From: Nageia nagi | Lineage: Eukaryota > Pinophyta | Direction of reading: 5' to 3' | Length of the DNA: 64,000 nt | Assembly (NCBI GenBank): GCA_050084985.1 | Contig: JBITNC010000001.1 | Coordinates: 194,990,001-195,054,000, forward strand | Shown: positions 1 to 13,291 of the stretch, piece after piece | Position numbering within the stretch: the stretch's first letter is position 1 | Layout of the letters: each line of letters begins with the position of its first letter | The notes under the pieces: generated by a model | What the model saw: only the letters and a program-made list of their open reading frames with translations | Told to the model about the DNA's origin: nothing | The model's database searches: none | Position numbers and translations under genes: made by a program

Positions 1-882
1 TTAGAAATGAAAGATCTTGGTTTGATGAGCTACTTTCTTACCTTGGAGGTGAATCAAACATAAGATGAAATATTTGTGTCTCAATCCAAATATGCAAGAT
101 ACCTATTAAAAATATTCAATATGGATAATTGTACACCTATTGCAACACCTTTAGCTCATGGACAAATCCTTTGTAAAGAAGATGGAGAACCAAAGGTGAA
201 TAAGAAACAATATAGAAGCATTGTTGGAAACCTTATGCTTTTAATAAATAAAAGACCAAATTTGTAATTTAGTGTATCTTTGGTTGCAAGATAGATGAGT
301 GATCCATAAATTGTACACCTCAAGGTAGCAAAGATAATACTTAGATATGTGAAGGGAACAACAAACTATGGAATACATTATACATGTAATTCTAAGCTCT
401 AAGTTATAGTTTTCAGTGATAGTGATTGGAGTAGTGATTTGGATGATAATAAGAGTATAAGTGGTAATTTCTTCTCTCTTGGATCAAGTTTGATATCATG
501 GAGCTTCATAAAACAATCTATTGTGGCTCTTTCTAGTACTAAATCTGAATATGTAGAAGTAATAAGTGCTTCCACACAAGTACTATGGTTGAGGAAAGTG
601 TTGAAGGAGATTGGAGAGGAAAAAACATAAGAAACAATAATTTTTTTGTGATGACAAAAGTGCCATCAAGTTGGCACAAAATCTTATAAATCATTCTAGA
701 ACAAAACACTTTGATTTGAAGACTCATTTCATCTAGGATTTGGTCGATAAAGGGCTAGTGAAATTGAGGTATTTTCCAACCCAAGATCAAGTGGTGGATA
801 TATTCATAATATTGATAATAAAATATCAATTTGTGCTATTAAGATATATGATTTTTGGTCCTCTTATCAACAATGGGGAGTA
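1..882 (+). pseudogene. Ty1/copia pol 3' end (RT C-terminus and RNase H)
   Basis: The frame-1 translation opens with the copia RT tail (EMKDLGLMSYFL, then SQSKYARYLLKIFNM and YRSIVGNLMLL). The RNase H follows, with catalytic blocks SDSDW (about 417-431), SSTKSEYVE (about 535-561) and CDDKSAIKLAQN (about 648-685). The end HFDLKTHFI..DLVDKGLVKLRYFPTQDQVVDIF is the usual copia polyprotein terminus. In-frame stops at 61, 265 and 289 and a frame change near 640 show it is dead. The 5' part lies outside the window. A purine run (aatggggag, 872-880) abuts the LTR and is the likely polypurine tract. Confidence 0.93.
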
Positions 883-1321
883 TGAATACTTTGAATACCT
901 TAAGATAACCTGAGACATCAAAATTGAGTGAAATTTGAGCTTACTATTTTAAGTGCTTCTCTATTTGTAAATCGATACATTGTAGATTAGTTAGCCTAGT
1001 TTGTAATTAGCCCACCAATTAGTCCAATATATAATTAGCCCACTAGTTAGTCTAGTTCATAATCAGTCCACCTACTAGTCAATCGACTGATCAACTAGTA
1101 GTGCTTCCTATGCATCATTTCTTATCCATTTTGGCATTTCATTTCTAGTTTATTTTGATTTCCATCTTGTAACCTGAATGGTTAAGGTCACCTATGACCT
1201 CTTATGTGTTGTGTGATGTATTATCAAGGTTTGAAGTGTGTTAGTATGTGAATTACATTCTTAATAAATATTTGGGTGTTTTTATTTAAATTCCAATCCT
1301 CCATTATTGAGTGTGTATTCA
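883..1321 (+). repeat. 3' LTR of the copia element
   Basis: The LTR starts TGAATAC right after the purine tract and ends GTATTCA at 1321, a perfect 7-bp terminal inverted repeat with TG..CA ends. Length is 439 bp, normal for copia. The 5-bp target duplication on this side would be TACTT (1322-1326); its partner is outside the window. Confidence 0.8.
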
Positions 1322-4163
1322 TACTTTGAGTTACATAATTGAATTGTAGAGCAATTCATTTTAATTGAAAGTGTTTAATAACTTAAGGTATGTAACTCCA
1401 ATACATTTGAATATATCACCTAAGGGAAGACTTTAGTGCATCAAACTATAAGCAAAAGAACCTTTTTGGGTTCAATGTATTGAGACCAAGCATTACAAAA
1501 TCAAGACCTCCATTAAGATTTTATGGAAATCAAGTCCAATCAATCATTCAAATTAGAAACCATACTTATAAATAATGAGAGCCACTTATAACCCATAAGG
1601 GATTTATAATTTAAAAAAGGAGTATTAACATGCCAACTTCAATCATTCCACCATGGTCATATAGAAAAAACCCTAATTTTATGAAGCATATCATAAGGGG
1701 TAATGGTAATAATAGTATCATAAGTATCCTTATCATCACTAGTTAGTTTGAATTTATGTTTAAAAATATCCTAGTTGATCTAATCATTCATGTGATGATT
1801 GAAGAAGTTAGTAATTGAGCTTATCTCTTTCCTAAAAAAATACAAGGCATGGATCTATTGATTTTTTCCCAGAGGCACTCCTTGAAAATTAAAAAGAGGA
1901 CCACCAAATATTCATAGAATTAAAGGATAACCCTTTATGAAAATCAAAACCTTTCCAGTGTAGCCAAGGAGTGAGCTACTACCAAGCCTTACAAATACTT
2001 TTACCAAAAAGATCTCTATATGATCACATCACCAAAGTAGTAAGAAGAGAAGGGACATTCAACCCTCTCCATGCTTAATGGTTAAGAAGAAGAGCTGTAT
2101 ATATGAAATGCCTCACAAGGATCTTCTAGGATTTATTAACTTTTATATCTCTAATTACCCACTTGATGCAAAGGGCTATCCTTTTCCTTTTAAAGTTAAG
2201 CAAACCCACACCCCTACTTTTTTTGGGAGGCAACAAATATCCTAGGCCACTCTATGAAAGCCCTTCTTGTTAGAAGTATTTATCCAAATAAAATCCCTTA
2301 GTAAATTTTCAAATTTGTTATAACATGCTTAGGAGGGAACTCAACATGATGAGTAGTAAATGTGTAGTAGCTAAAACCTTGTAGAATATTTAGAACTTTC
2401 ATTCTAGTGAAATCTTTTTGGAAAGCCAATAATCCAACTTCTTCTCCACTTTATAAATAACATAATTATAGAGGTGAGAAGGATAATCATGAAAAGCAAA
2501 GGGAATACCAAGGAATTAAAAAAATTCACTAGGATGAATTCATTTCCATTGATACCCTTGTAGCCAACTTGGAATATTATGAGGATATTATCTATAAAAT
2601 TCCATTAGGTGCTTGAACCAAAAGCCTTGCAAAAGGTTTCAAGATAAGAGAGAGCATTTGTCATAAATTTTTCATCCTCCCTAATTTTGATAAATGAATC
2701 ATATACAAAGTTCTCATTCACCATTTTCCCTTGATCATTGGGTAGAACTATACCATAAATGAGGCCTTGAGAAGTTTGGATAGCTAAAAGATAACCAAAG
2801 GCTTCAATAGTAAGAATGTAAAGAGAAGGATTAATAGGAAAACCTTATCTAATTAATTTGAAAAGACCAATAGCTTTAGAATGAGAATTATTTAGATTCA
2901 TAATAGTTGAGGCATATTTGAAGAGCATGGAAATGGAATGGATAAACATTGGATTAAACCTAAGAGCTTTTAACATGATAAGGATGAATCTCCACTCAAT
3001 TCGATCATAGACCTTTTCAAAGTCAATTTTTATAAATAGAATATCATTGTGAGAAAAATGATCCTATTTCATCCCTTCCTAGATAATAATCATATTATCC
3101 AAAATATATCTTCCACTTATGAATCCAGTTTTCTTAGGTCTAACAAGTAAAGGAATTAAGTTTCTAATATGGAGAGAAAGAGCCTTGGAAATGATTTTGT
3201 AACTAACATTAAGAAGGTTGATAGGAATTCAATTAGCAATAAGATTAATGTCACCTAGTTTAGGGATAAATTTAATGTTCCCTTTGTTGATAATTCCCCC
3301 TAAGGATCCAACAATCATAGCCTCAAACTAAAATCTTATGGAGATCAACGATGATTATATCCCATAAATGTTTGTAAAATTCATAGGGGAAACCATTTAA
3401 CCTAGGGGATTTATCATTAGCTATTTGGACAAGGACTTTTTTAATATATTTTAGCATGAGAAGCTTATCATAATATACTTAATGGTTTGGGGAAATAAGC
3501 ATAGGAATAATAGAAAGGCATTCAGTAAGAGCTTATTCTCATTCAAGAGTATAGTCTTGAGTTGCAAAAACATTAGTGTAATGGCTCACAAATACCTAAG
3601 GAAAATCAAGAAGAGAAATGAGATAATCATCACCAACTTGGAGATATTTAAAATGAGTGGCTTATCTTAGTGATCAATTCTTTTGAAAAAATTCCTTAGA
3701 GACTCTATCTCCAATCTATTCAAATCTAATGTAGATGAGCTTTGGTTTGGGAAATTTTAGTTTTGTACATCTTAGCTAACTTGAGCTCATATCATAGCTA
3801 GGCAATATGAGATTAAATATAAAATTTAAAGGTGATAGACTCCAAAATAATATATGCTTTGGCTAGTTCTTCCTAGAGAAAAATAATATATTTCCTATAA
3901 AATTGAGCCACTTTCTTTCCCAAGGTATGCATAAGAATAATTATTCTAACAATAGCAACATTACAACAATAAATCCAACCAGTGTCACCAATAGGATAGG
4001 GAACTAAGTTCAAAAATATGTGGATATGATAAAACATAATAGGATGATGACAAAATTAAGTATCAAAAAAATGATCAAGACTTTAAATGCCTTTATGGAA
4101 GGTCCCTTTTTAGGATAGAAAAAATGATGGGAGCATGATCAAAAGTAGTAGTTCCGAGGATGG
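1322..4163 (-). pseudogene. L1-type LINE remnant: endonuclease end plus reverse transcriptase
   Basis: On the minus strand the order is endonuclease C-terminus near 4160-4110 (FDHAPIIF, the SDHxPI box), then RT. RT blocks seen: PKKTGFISGRYILDNMIIIQE (about 3150-3080), FIKIDFEKVYDRIEWRFI (about 3040-2980, the KxDFxKAYD box) and NFVYDSF (about 2720-2695, where FADDS is expected, so the catalytic box is damaged). Many stops and shifts. No poly(A) tail is evident at the 1322 side. The 5' half is cut off at 4164, where an LTR begins, so element H probably inserted into the LINE. Confidence 0.85.
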
Positions 4164-4878
4164 TGTAGACACCTAAAAATGAATTATTATTTATTAAATA
4201 ATTTATTTTATAGCAACAAGGAATATTTTTGTAAAAAGGGTTAAAATATACCTAAGGTAATGTAATCAATGTAATGGACCATGCAATAATGTAAAAGGTT
4301 TCAAATATCAAGAAAGATAACATAAATAATGTCATATGCAATAATGATAATAACCAATGAGGATAAAAAAATTTCTATAAAATAATATCAAAGGTAACAT
4401 AAAATAATATGTAATATTAGTTGATCTAACCAAACAAAGGTGTTTCATAACATTCCCTATTTGTAGATTTGCTACATCCTTCATATTTCTCTCATGCATT
4501 TTAATTTCTATTTGTGGATCTACATATTTCATGCTATTAACAACATGCTCTTAGGCCATTTGCAATGTTCATATATTATGGTATGATACTGTAATTGATG
4601 TGTGATTCTTGTTATTTCATTTGGATATGGATTTGATGAAGGTACCTTATATATCATGTTTATTTATTGACATATTTCTAATATATGCTTCAATAATACA
4701 TTGTAACAAAATAATGCTTCAATTTATTATTCATGCATTATTTTTAGTCTACATTTTGGTGAACCTGACTATTTTGATTAATCTTTTGATATTGATAAAA
4801 TCTTGCTAGATTTATATGAAGAATTAACTCTATTAACAACATGCAAGGATTATTTTAAGGCCATTAGTAATGTGAAAA
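4164..4878 (+). repeat. 5' LTR and leader of element H (right edge of LTR not resolved)
   Basis: TGTAGACACC at 4164 is a typical start of Tat-type LTRs and breaks the LINE endonuclease. The gag start follows at about 4879. The LTR's own end and primer site could not be fixed by eye. Nothing codes here; short ORFs at 4332-4532 and 4609-4809 are chance. Confidence 0.5.
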
Positions 4879-5636
4879 ATGGATCAAACCCTAGCGTATT
4901 TGGCTAAAATAGTGCAATATCTAGTTAAGCAAGTGGTTTCAATATAAATTTCTAATAATAATTTGTAGTTAGTTCCAAATCCAACAATAGTTACAAGGCT
5001 AACCAATCTTGATACTTGTAAGAGATCCTAGCAAAAAGAGGAAGATTATGATGGAGTCTTCACCAAACCCTTATCAGATGATAAATGCAATTATCCCCTA
5101 CCATCTAATAATAAGGCCCCAAAGTTCAAGATGTTTAGCAAAGAACATGATCCAAAGCAACATCTTATTGGATTTCAAGAGGAGTGATTGTTGAAACTAC
5201 GATCAAAGTAGAAGTTGATCATAAAGTTTTTTCCAAGGAGTTTAAAAGATGACGCTAGCTAATGATTCTAAAATTTACTTGAGGGATCCATAGATTCATT
5301 TAACTAATTAGTATAAGTATTCATGAGTTAATACAAGCATAATATCAAAGGGCAAGGAGATGTTACAAAGTTATGTGCCTTGTGCCAAGGAAGTAATGAA
5401 ACCTTAAAGAATTATATTTCAAGATTCAAAAATTTAGATCCTATAGAACCACCTTTACTTAGGTCCTATAGAACCACCTTCATTGGAATACTTATCATCT
5501 CATGTGAGATCATGTATCTAAATATAGTTCAATAAATGTAAATGGAAGGGAAAATGTTTAGTTCATTATGAATAAAGGTCTTAGTATACAATTAATACCC
5601 ACTATCAATTACCAATTAATGTTCAATTTAAAGTAT
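4879..5636 (+). pseudogene. gag of element H joined to a G-patch-like fragment
   Basis: Starting at ATG 4879 (MDQTLAYLAKIV), the gag reads KFKMFSKEHDPKQHLIGF (about 5120-5175), then the core SIDSFNQLV..YKHNIKGQGDVTKLCAL and NETLKNYISRFK (about 5290-5430), with stops and shifts. At 5438-5480 a 17-bp piece, tcctatagaaccacctt, occurs twice 25 bp apart, and the second copy runs into sequence matching the glycine-rich segment of E1 (near 17825-18020). The zinc-finger, protease and RT start are missing, so this is an internal deletion. Confidence 0.75.
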
Positions 5637-6311
5637 TGTTGGTTTGGCAGCTGTGCAAATGGAATTAAGGCTATTTTGGACTAAGATTAGATTTTTAGGT
5701 CAAATTGTTAGCTTCTAAATTTAAGAATCAAATAAACTCAAAATTCTATAAATTAATCATTTGTTAATGAAGAAAGGGCCCCAATTTGAAGTAAAATTAC
5801 ATTGTAGGATTTTGTTTAGAATTTCTAAAGATTTAAGTACTTCAATTTTACATTGGATTCATATATTTTATTCAATGTATAATGATTTTTATGTGAACAA
5901 GTATGCTTGATTTTATTATTTTGGCATGTGTGTAGGATCCATAGGTGCTAAGGTGGAGAGTGTTGAAGGTAAATTACATCAAGAATTAGTAGAAATCAAA
6001 AACTAAAGTTGAAAAGAAGCAAAAGAGAAAGTTCATTCAAATCTAGATCTATAGTATAAAATATACCAATGATTGAGATTAGATTCCAATAATTGAATCC
6101 AAACACCAGCTACTACATACTAAATGTTGATGCCTCTATAAAAGCCTAAGGAGGTTCTAAAACATAATTTTGTAAAAGCCCTTCAAATAAGGATATGAAT
6201 CTAGAGATTCATTTTGTACATTTGAGGTCACTCAAGAGAGTAATAAAATACATATTGGTATTTAATGTGTATTTGTCTTATTTGCTAACTTGTTACTTTT
6301 TGGGATTGACA
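5637..6311 (+). repeat. Left-truncated LTR of the E1 family
   Basis: From tattgttggtttggcag to ttgggattgaca it matches the last three quarters of the LTRs at 7411-8304 and 34355-35247. The first 220 bp, including the TGTAGACACC end, are missing. It ends in CA and is followed at once by reverse-transcriptase code, exactly as at 35247/35248. Confidence 0.8.
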
Positions 6312-6489
6312 TTATGGATTAATTTTTAGGGTATAATCAAATAAAAGTAGCACTAGAGATCAACATAAAATAGCTTTCATAACATCTTGGGGAACCTTTT
6401 GTTATAAAGTAATTCCCTTCGACCTAAAGAATGTAGAAGCTACTTACCAATGAAAAATGATATTCATTTTTCATTATTATATGCATGAT
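6312..6489 (+). pseudogene. Short RT fragment (duplicate of 35248-35430)
   Basis: It reads IMD.FLGYNQIKVA, then TFCYK and YYMHD: the RT block around the first catalytic region. It stops at catgat, before the YxDD box, where a copy of the E1 3' UTR begins. It is the same stretch, with the same left junction, as the RT after the E1 3' LTR. Confidence 0.8.
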
Positions 6490-7410
6490 AACACTACCAT
6501 GTGGCACATCAAAGTAGGCCCACCAATAAGCAAAATGGTTCTAATTTTCATAAGATATGTCATGATAAATATACCTACAAATGATCATCTCATATCTTCA
6601 AAAACCTCCATGATTAGGGTTTCAATATTATCTATTGTTATCTCCACCATTTAGAGAGATGCAACACCTTTGCTATATGGCATAAGTAAGCCCATAATCA
6701 ACTAGCAATCATGGTTCTAAGTCTCTTAAAAATGAGTAAGATAATAATAAGTAACTAAATAGTAAATAGATGTCAAATTTTAAACAAAAATAAATATAAT
6801 ACAAAATTGTAAGCATTCTTTCTAGGATTAAATCAATAAATCATTAGAAAAGACAACAAAAAAAAGTGTCAAAAATAAAAGATCAAGCTCTTGAATTTAT
6901 AAAATGATTATAAGGAAAATGTCTAAAGAGATTAAATCTCAAAATACATTAAAATTTGAAAAATTGAATAGACTTAAAGGCATGGAATGACCTTTTGTGC
7001 AAGATCATCATGTAACTTTGCTATCAGGATAATAGGTAGGAAAACCTAATTGATTGTATACATAGGGCAAGCTTATCATCACATACTAGCTCTAGCATGC
7101 AGAGATAAACTAAGAGTATTATCATGCAACTATCACAAACAACATATAATATGGAGATTGACACAAGTAACATGTTGGTATACATCAAAAATATTTACAA
7201 AATACATCAAGTACAAAAGATAAGGACATGATTTAGTCATAATTCGATCAATCAAGTTTTGATTTATTCAAGAGACTAAGTAAATTTTAAACATAAACCT
7301 AAGAGTCAAATATACAAGTTAGGGAACTTGAACATGCCAATATTTTCAAACAAATAAATTTTTGAATTATCCCCTACTTTTGATAGCAAATAATTCAAAA
7401 AGGGAAAAAA
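6490..7410 (+). repeat. 3' UTR copy of the E1 family with polypurine tract
   Basis: Begins aacactaccatgtggcac and matches 33440-34354 throughout. It ends with the purine run aaaaagggaaaaaa (7397-7410), the plus-strand primer site, directly before an LTR. No coding signal; the ORF at 6457-6654 is a shadow. Confidence 0.8.
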
Positions 7411-8304
7411 TATAGACACCCAAAAATGATCTCTGTTCAAAAATTGAATAGAAAGGAACTAAAATTAACATATATTATATAAGTTATAGTAAATGACCAA
7501 TTGGTAGAAATTAACCTCAGTCATCGAAGACCCAAACCAATTACTGGTGACCCAAAACTTAGCCAAGCCAAACATATATATGCACTTGAACTAATTTATT
7601 TTACAAAACTATTTAATTTTAGGTGAGTTATTGTTGGTTTGGCATCTATACAAATGGAATCAAGGCTATTCTAGACTAAGATTAGATTTTTGGGTTAAGT
7701 TGTTAGATTCTAAATTTAAAAATCAAACAAACTCAAAAGTTTATAAATTAAATATTTGTTAATGAAGAAAGGGACCCAATTTGAAGTAAAATTACATTGC
7801 AAGATTTCATTTAGAATTTCTAAAGAGTTAAGTACTTCAATTTTACACTTTATTCATATGTATTTTCAATGTATGATGATTTTTTTGTGAATAGGTATGC
7901 TTGATTTGTTGTTTTGGCATGTGTGTAGGGTCCATAGGTACTATTATGGAGAGTGTTCAATGTTTAAGGTAAATTAAATTGAGAATTAGCAAAAATAAAA
8001 AACTAAATTTGAAATGAAGTGAAAGAGAAAATTCATCTAAAGCTAGCTATAGTATCAAAAACACCAGTGATTGAGATTAGATGCTTGCAATTAAAGTCAA
8101 ATGTTGGTGATATTAAATATTGATAACTCTATAAAAGCCCAAGGAGGATCTAAAATACAATTTTGTAAAATCCCTTAAAATAAGGGTACAAATCTAGAGA
8201 TTCATTTTGTAACATTTAAGGTCACTCAAGAGAGTAATAAAAACATATTGGTATTTAATGTGTATTTTTATTATTTGCTAACAAGTTACTTTTTTGGGTC
8301 AACA
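7411..8304 (+). repeat. 5' LTR of E1
   Basis: Starts tatagacaccc (TG decayed to TA) right after a polypurine tract and ends gggtcaaca at 8304. Length is 894 bp, matching 34355-35247. What follows is ttttggtgctatgagg, a leader with a primer-site-like TGG at 8308. Confidence 0.85.
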
Positions 8305-10094
8305 TTTTGGTGCTATGAGGATACTCATATATAAACAACATTAGTGATTAATAATAGGGGGTTATTTATTCTTTTAACAATCTTGTGTTTGTTTTGTATG
8401 TTGTGGTTTCATATTTTAACAATTTGGTATGGGATGTCAATAATTATCTTGGAACATCAGCAATTATAATAAAATGCTAGCATTTGTTAAATAGAGGTGG
8501 GATTCCTAATTTTCATCAATACAATAAATGCAATGTAAGAATATAAGATGAAAAATGAGAATGAACCTTCTATTTATGATCCTTTTTTGCTTAGATTGCA
8601 TATAGGAAAAGGTGGATAAAGTTAAATATAGGAATGTATCTAATACCATTAATTGAGATCTAAGGTTTAATTTACTTATTTTTTGGGTAGGGATCATTGC
8701 AAATCACTTCACCTAAAAGCCTTTTTTTATTCATTCACTTATTCTCTCCCTTTTTTATGAAAGGAAATATTAGGTGATCAGAATGGATCTAATAAGAAAA
8801 GAGTAAATGAATCTTTACTTTGTTTACATTATCATATAATTTGGTTAAGAAATCTACACTAATCTACTTCTATGCTTAAAAGATGTTAATAAATCTCCAT
8901 TGAATTAGGAATGAATCTAAGGTAAATGAACTAGGTTAATGGTAGAATAGTACATTAAATGGTTAATGAATAGGTTGGTTGCATTATACTAAATTACTTT
9001 TATTTAACTATGTATGCTCTCACTTTTGCACCTATGGTGACCTAAAGTGATAAGAAAGGTTAAGTAAAAGGGTAATGAATTCTCTTTTGGTTTAGAAATT
9101 TTGCACACTCACATTAATACTCTTACTTGTCTACCCTTACCACATCGAGAGGCAATCAAATGTTGATGTGACTCGAAGAGGGGGAAAAAACTTACATTTA
9201 ATCAATTTACATACATATTAAAGACTTCTTACTCATAAGAAGAGGTAATTTACTACATTAAATTACTTCCATAGTTGGAAGGGTGAATGAACCTCATCTA
9301 AAATATGGATAAATAACTTCATTAATTTGGTGATGAATCTTGTGGGTTGATTAGATTAACATAAACTAATTAAAATATTATTTAAATCATATTAAAAAAC
9401 TTTTAATTAATATACTTGTATGATTGGGAGGGTTAAATTTTGCATTCATAAATATTTCATTTCAATAATTACATGATCATAAGCCTTATAAAAATGAACA
9501 TTGATGAGTTGGATGTCATTACCAACCATTGATTCTTTTATTTTTATGTATCCATTGAAAAAATATAATAAGCCTTAGAGCCAAAATCTAGATATAAATA
9601 TCAAGTTCATAGGTTAAAAGTTGTTACATCCTACCAAACAATTATAAAAAAGAGACTATACTTGGATTTAATCACCAAGATAGATCTTAACGTCATTCCT
9701 TGAGCCCCATTGCACTAAGGGGACCACCTTACATACTAAGCATTGAATTAGCTACAAATAACCTCGTAGGACTACTAGCTTACCCTATTTAAGCACCTAA
9801 TTAGATAAATTAAATTTAGGAAAACTAAGAAGATTAAAATATACAATTCATATTGTTCACATAATAAAGATTAATCAAATTTATGCAAAAATTATAAAGA
9901 AGATAAACACATCATAAAAATAAATGTTCATATAGGATGTTTATGCATTAAATTAATTTCTTGTAAATATAAAAAACAAGTTTCAATATACAATGATTAT
10001 ATGTTTTTATTATCTATTAAGAATTTAGAAAGTAAAAAAATACAAAAATTAATGGTTTAAACTCATTCTCAAAAATCTCATCAAGAACAAGAGC
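8305..10094 (+). other. Leader of E1 with candidate primer binding site; otherwise no feature
   Basis: TGGTGCTATGAGGATAC from 8308 is where a tRNA primer site belongs, three to four bases after the LTR; I could not assign the tRNA. The remaining 1.8 kb is AT-rich and noncoding. Long leaders are usual in Tat elements. Confidence 0.55.
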
Positions 10095-11151
10095 TTGAAT
10101 ATGGATATGACCTTGAAAAAGGAAGGCCTTATATCTAGTTGGGATCCTCCAAGAAAAGAAACACCTCAAGGTGAAAATATTGGGGTACAAGAAGATCCCT
10201 TGGATAATTATTTACAAGATGTTAGACAATATTTAACACAATTAAGGATACCTCCATCTTCATCCCATATACATAGTCCTTCTCTATATAGAAGACATTT
10301 GAGGGAAGATAAAACACCAATATCAAAAGAACCACCTAATGATGAAGAACTAAAGGTACCTCCTTCAAAAGCATAATTAGCTGATACAATAATGCAAAAG
10401 GGTACTTTGAGGCCTAAGTATAATCATGTTACATGATACTTGCTAGATGGGCAATTAGTTCAATCTTACTTAAGAAGAGAAGATTATTCACCTTTTATAA
10501 TTTCAAGACAAATGGAGGACTTTTATGAAAGGATATCTATACATTTAGCAATTCTCATACCTTAGGAAAGAGATTCCTTTAAAGTATATGATAATACTTA
10601 TCATATTTTAAAATCAAATACCCCATTTCATTTGGTAAGAATTTGATAAATCACCCAAGGATAACCTACTCAACTAAAATTAGCAAGGTTAAAGTTGTAA
10701 GAAATACCTCCATATCCCCATAAGAAAGAACCTACACCTTAAAAAAATGTGCATTAATTAGGGAATGTACAATAATAGAACATAAATAACAAGTATTGGC
10801 TCAATATAGTCAACAAATGAGGAAACCAATAAAATTCACTAAACACCACCAAGTTCAAACTCAATTGGTATCCCAATATATACCTCAAAATAGGAATATA
10901 TGAAATATTCAACATGAAATTCAAGTTTGAATTAGTAAAGGTTTAAATATGGGTAATAAACCACAATCTAGGGCATGATCATTAACTCCTCAAAATCATG
11001 GAGTGTATAGATATTAAGACACCCACTTTTCTAAAAAGAAAGCAATATTATTAAACAAGAGATAAGATGCAATTTAAATATATCATATTCCCCTACCAAA
11101 ACATAAGAAACAAGGATATAAATTACCTCCTAAACCCATGGGGGGGGGGGG
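10095..11151 (+). pseudogene. gag N-terminal region of E1
   Basis: ATG 10095 opens 93 clean codons (MNMDMTLKKEGLISSWDPP; DPLDNYLQDVRQYLTQLR). After a stop at 10374 the same frame continues with LRPKYNHVT, YLLDGQLVQSYLRRED and ISRQMEDFYERISIHL. Stops increase after 10560. The text ends in lysine and proline codons (GYKLPPKPM) at a run of 12 G (11140-11151), where foreign sequence seems to start. Similar charged N-terminal extensions precede the gag core in other Tat elements. Confidence 0.7.
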
Positions 11152-11760
11152 TCACTATTAGGAAATGGTAAATAGCATAGAAGACCTACCAAGGGGTATT
11201 TTTAATATAAAGTTGAATTATTAATATATTAGTAAGTATTTTATAGGGGAAAGAGGGTAGGGGTGTTTAAAATTCATGCAATATATTTTACTAGTATTAG
11301 AAAAGACGAGGGGTGTTAGTTTGGGGGAGTGGGGGTTATATTTGATTTCTATTCTAAAGCTATTATAACTTTAATTTATTAAATTCTTTCAACTATATTA
11401 ATAATCATTATTATTATTAATGATTTTATTATAAAATCCTTTGGATTATTTTTTATTTGATAAATAATGAATTATGAAATTTAAAATAAAATCTTTTATT
11501 TTATTATGCATTTCTTTTTTATTCAAATTATATATTTATTTGAAAAAAAAGGAATAAATAATTATATTATTTATTATATAGGCATTATTATTTATTATTT
11601 AAGATTTTACCATGAGGGGTTTAATAAATTAAAAGAGAAGGTGGTAAATTTTAAAAATAGGGGGTTTTTTAATAATTCCATGGAGATAGGTGTTATGAAA
11701 TCTTTCTATTAAGTAACCCTCACTGACCCCTCTCTTGCCCCCCTTATATATAGTGAGGGT
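11152..11760. mobile_element. Possible small DNA transposon (CACTA-like ends) in gag
   Basis: About 610 bp of T-rich, noncoding DNA separates two gag parts. Its edges read CACTATTAGG on the left and, on the opposite strand, CACTATATATAAGG on the right. An 11-bp inverted repeat, taaccctcact/agtgagggtta, sits at 11715-11763. No matching 3-bp target duplication was found, so the class is uncertain; a simple degenerate spacer is possible. Confidence 0.25.
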
Positions 11761-12500
11761 TATTATGAGGCAAGGAAACCCTCAAAAAATCAATATGAAA
11801 TTACTTAAGGATATGAAGAAATAAATTATCTTAGAGAAAAATTATATCCAAGATATGAAGAATATCCTAGCTATTTGCATATTCAACCAATAGAGAAGGT
11901 AACAAAAGAAAATTATGATTTATATAAAATATTAAAAAGAAGTAGAAACAAGCTTATTTGTGTAAGGAAAATAAAAAATGTCTTATGATACAATTTGTAA
12001 TGAACCAATTCATCCTAGTGTTCCAAAGAAGGAGATTATTCCTTATAAGTTTAAAATTATGAAAATTGAACCGTTTAAAGGAAAACAAGATCCTAAAGAA
12101 CACCTAAGGAAATTCAAATATTCAAGTTACATGATTTCTAATGATGATACATTAATGTTACATATTTTTCCAATGACTCTTGCTAAAAAAGTAATGGATT
12201 GGTACAATAACTTACTAGAACATAGTATCAATTCATACTATCAATTAGCAAATTTGTTCTTACAACATTTCAAAATTAACATCTAAGATAAGACCTCCAT
12301 TATCGATATCATAAGATTGCAATAATATTTAGATGAATTACTTAGTGATATCATTGGATGATGGAGGGTAGTGTTGAAAAGTATGCCTTACACTTTGCCT
12401 TAGGAAGAATTGGTTAAATTATTTAGTCAATTTTGGTTAAGACCTCTTTCTAGTACATTGTTGATTCAACAATTTAAAACCTTTGAAGAAGCTATCTCAA
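11761..12500 (+). pseudogene. gag core of E1 (Retrotrans_gag)
   Basis: It reads YEEINYLREKLYPRYEEYPS, then from ATG 11978 IEPFKGKQDPKEHLRKFK, HIFPMTLAKKVMDWYNNL and LANLFLQHFKINI. This is the conserved gag capsid pattern (KYDGxxDPxxHL..F...W). It continues past a stop at 12284 to KTFEEAIS at 12500, where the solo LTR is inserted; gag resumes at 15975. Confidence 0.85.
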
Positions 12501-13283
12501 TGTAATGACCTAACCAATGAAACTATTTTACCTTGAGCACCATTGAGGATGTGAATGAAATAATGTTTATACTATTTATATGAGATGATGAATTTTAAGT
12601 GGAAATGTATATTATTTGTGTCAATTTTATGCTAGCTTTGAGGTTTTATGATGTTGGTAATAGGTTCCTTCAAGATGAAAAGAGCAATCGAAGACCCAAG
12701 GAACCAAAGGTGAATTGGTGATAGGAATAGAAGGGTAAGAGTGAGGAAATGATTCATGTTGTATCACTAACACACTCTAACCACCATATATGATCATGTA
12801 GTTGCATGGTAGAATAATTATTCATGAATGTCAATTTTCATGATGAATGTGTGTTGACTAACAATTTATCCTACAAAACAAGATGACCATCATAGGTAAA
12901 ATGTGTGATTAACTTTTTGTTGTGAATTTTTTAAATTTAAATTTGAAAAGAGAGGGCAAAGAATATTACCTTCTTTTGAATTTTAATTTTCACTTATATT
13001 TGTTAGTAAAATTAATTGAAAATTAAAAAAATAATAGTTAGAAAGGACTAATGTCACTTTGTGGATGTTACAAGGTATTTAATGGTTTATGAAAATAATT
13101 GAGATATGGTCCTCATTATTTTATTTCCTTATGTTAGGTATGGAAATAATTGGTCTTAATTTTTTAGTTAATATAAAAAAGTTCTAAAGTATTTAATACC
13201 ACTACACTTATCAACAACTTTAATGAGACCTACCATAAAAATTGTTAAAAGGATGAGTAGATATTTATTTGAGTCTGCTTGAC

Positions 13284-13291
13284 TATAAATA
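13284..13291 (+). promoter_or_regulatory. TATA box of the solo LTR
   Basis: TATAAATA in gactataaataagg, followed 60-110 bp later by a C-rich stretch (cctcttccccctcgcaagc) typical of an LTR transcript start. It suggests plus-strand orientation for this LTR. Confidence 0.5.
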
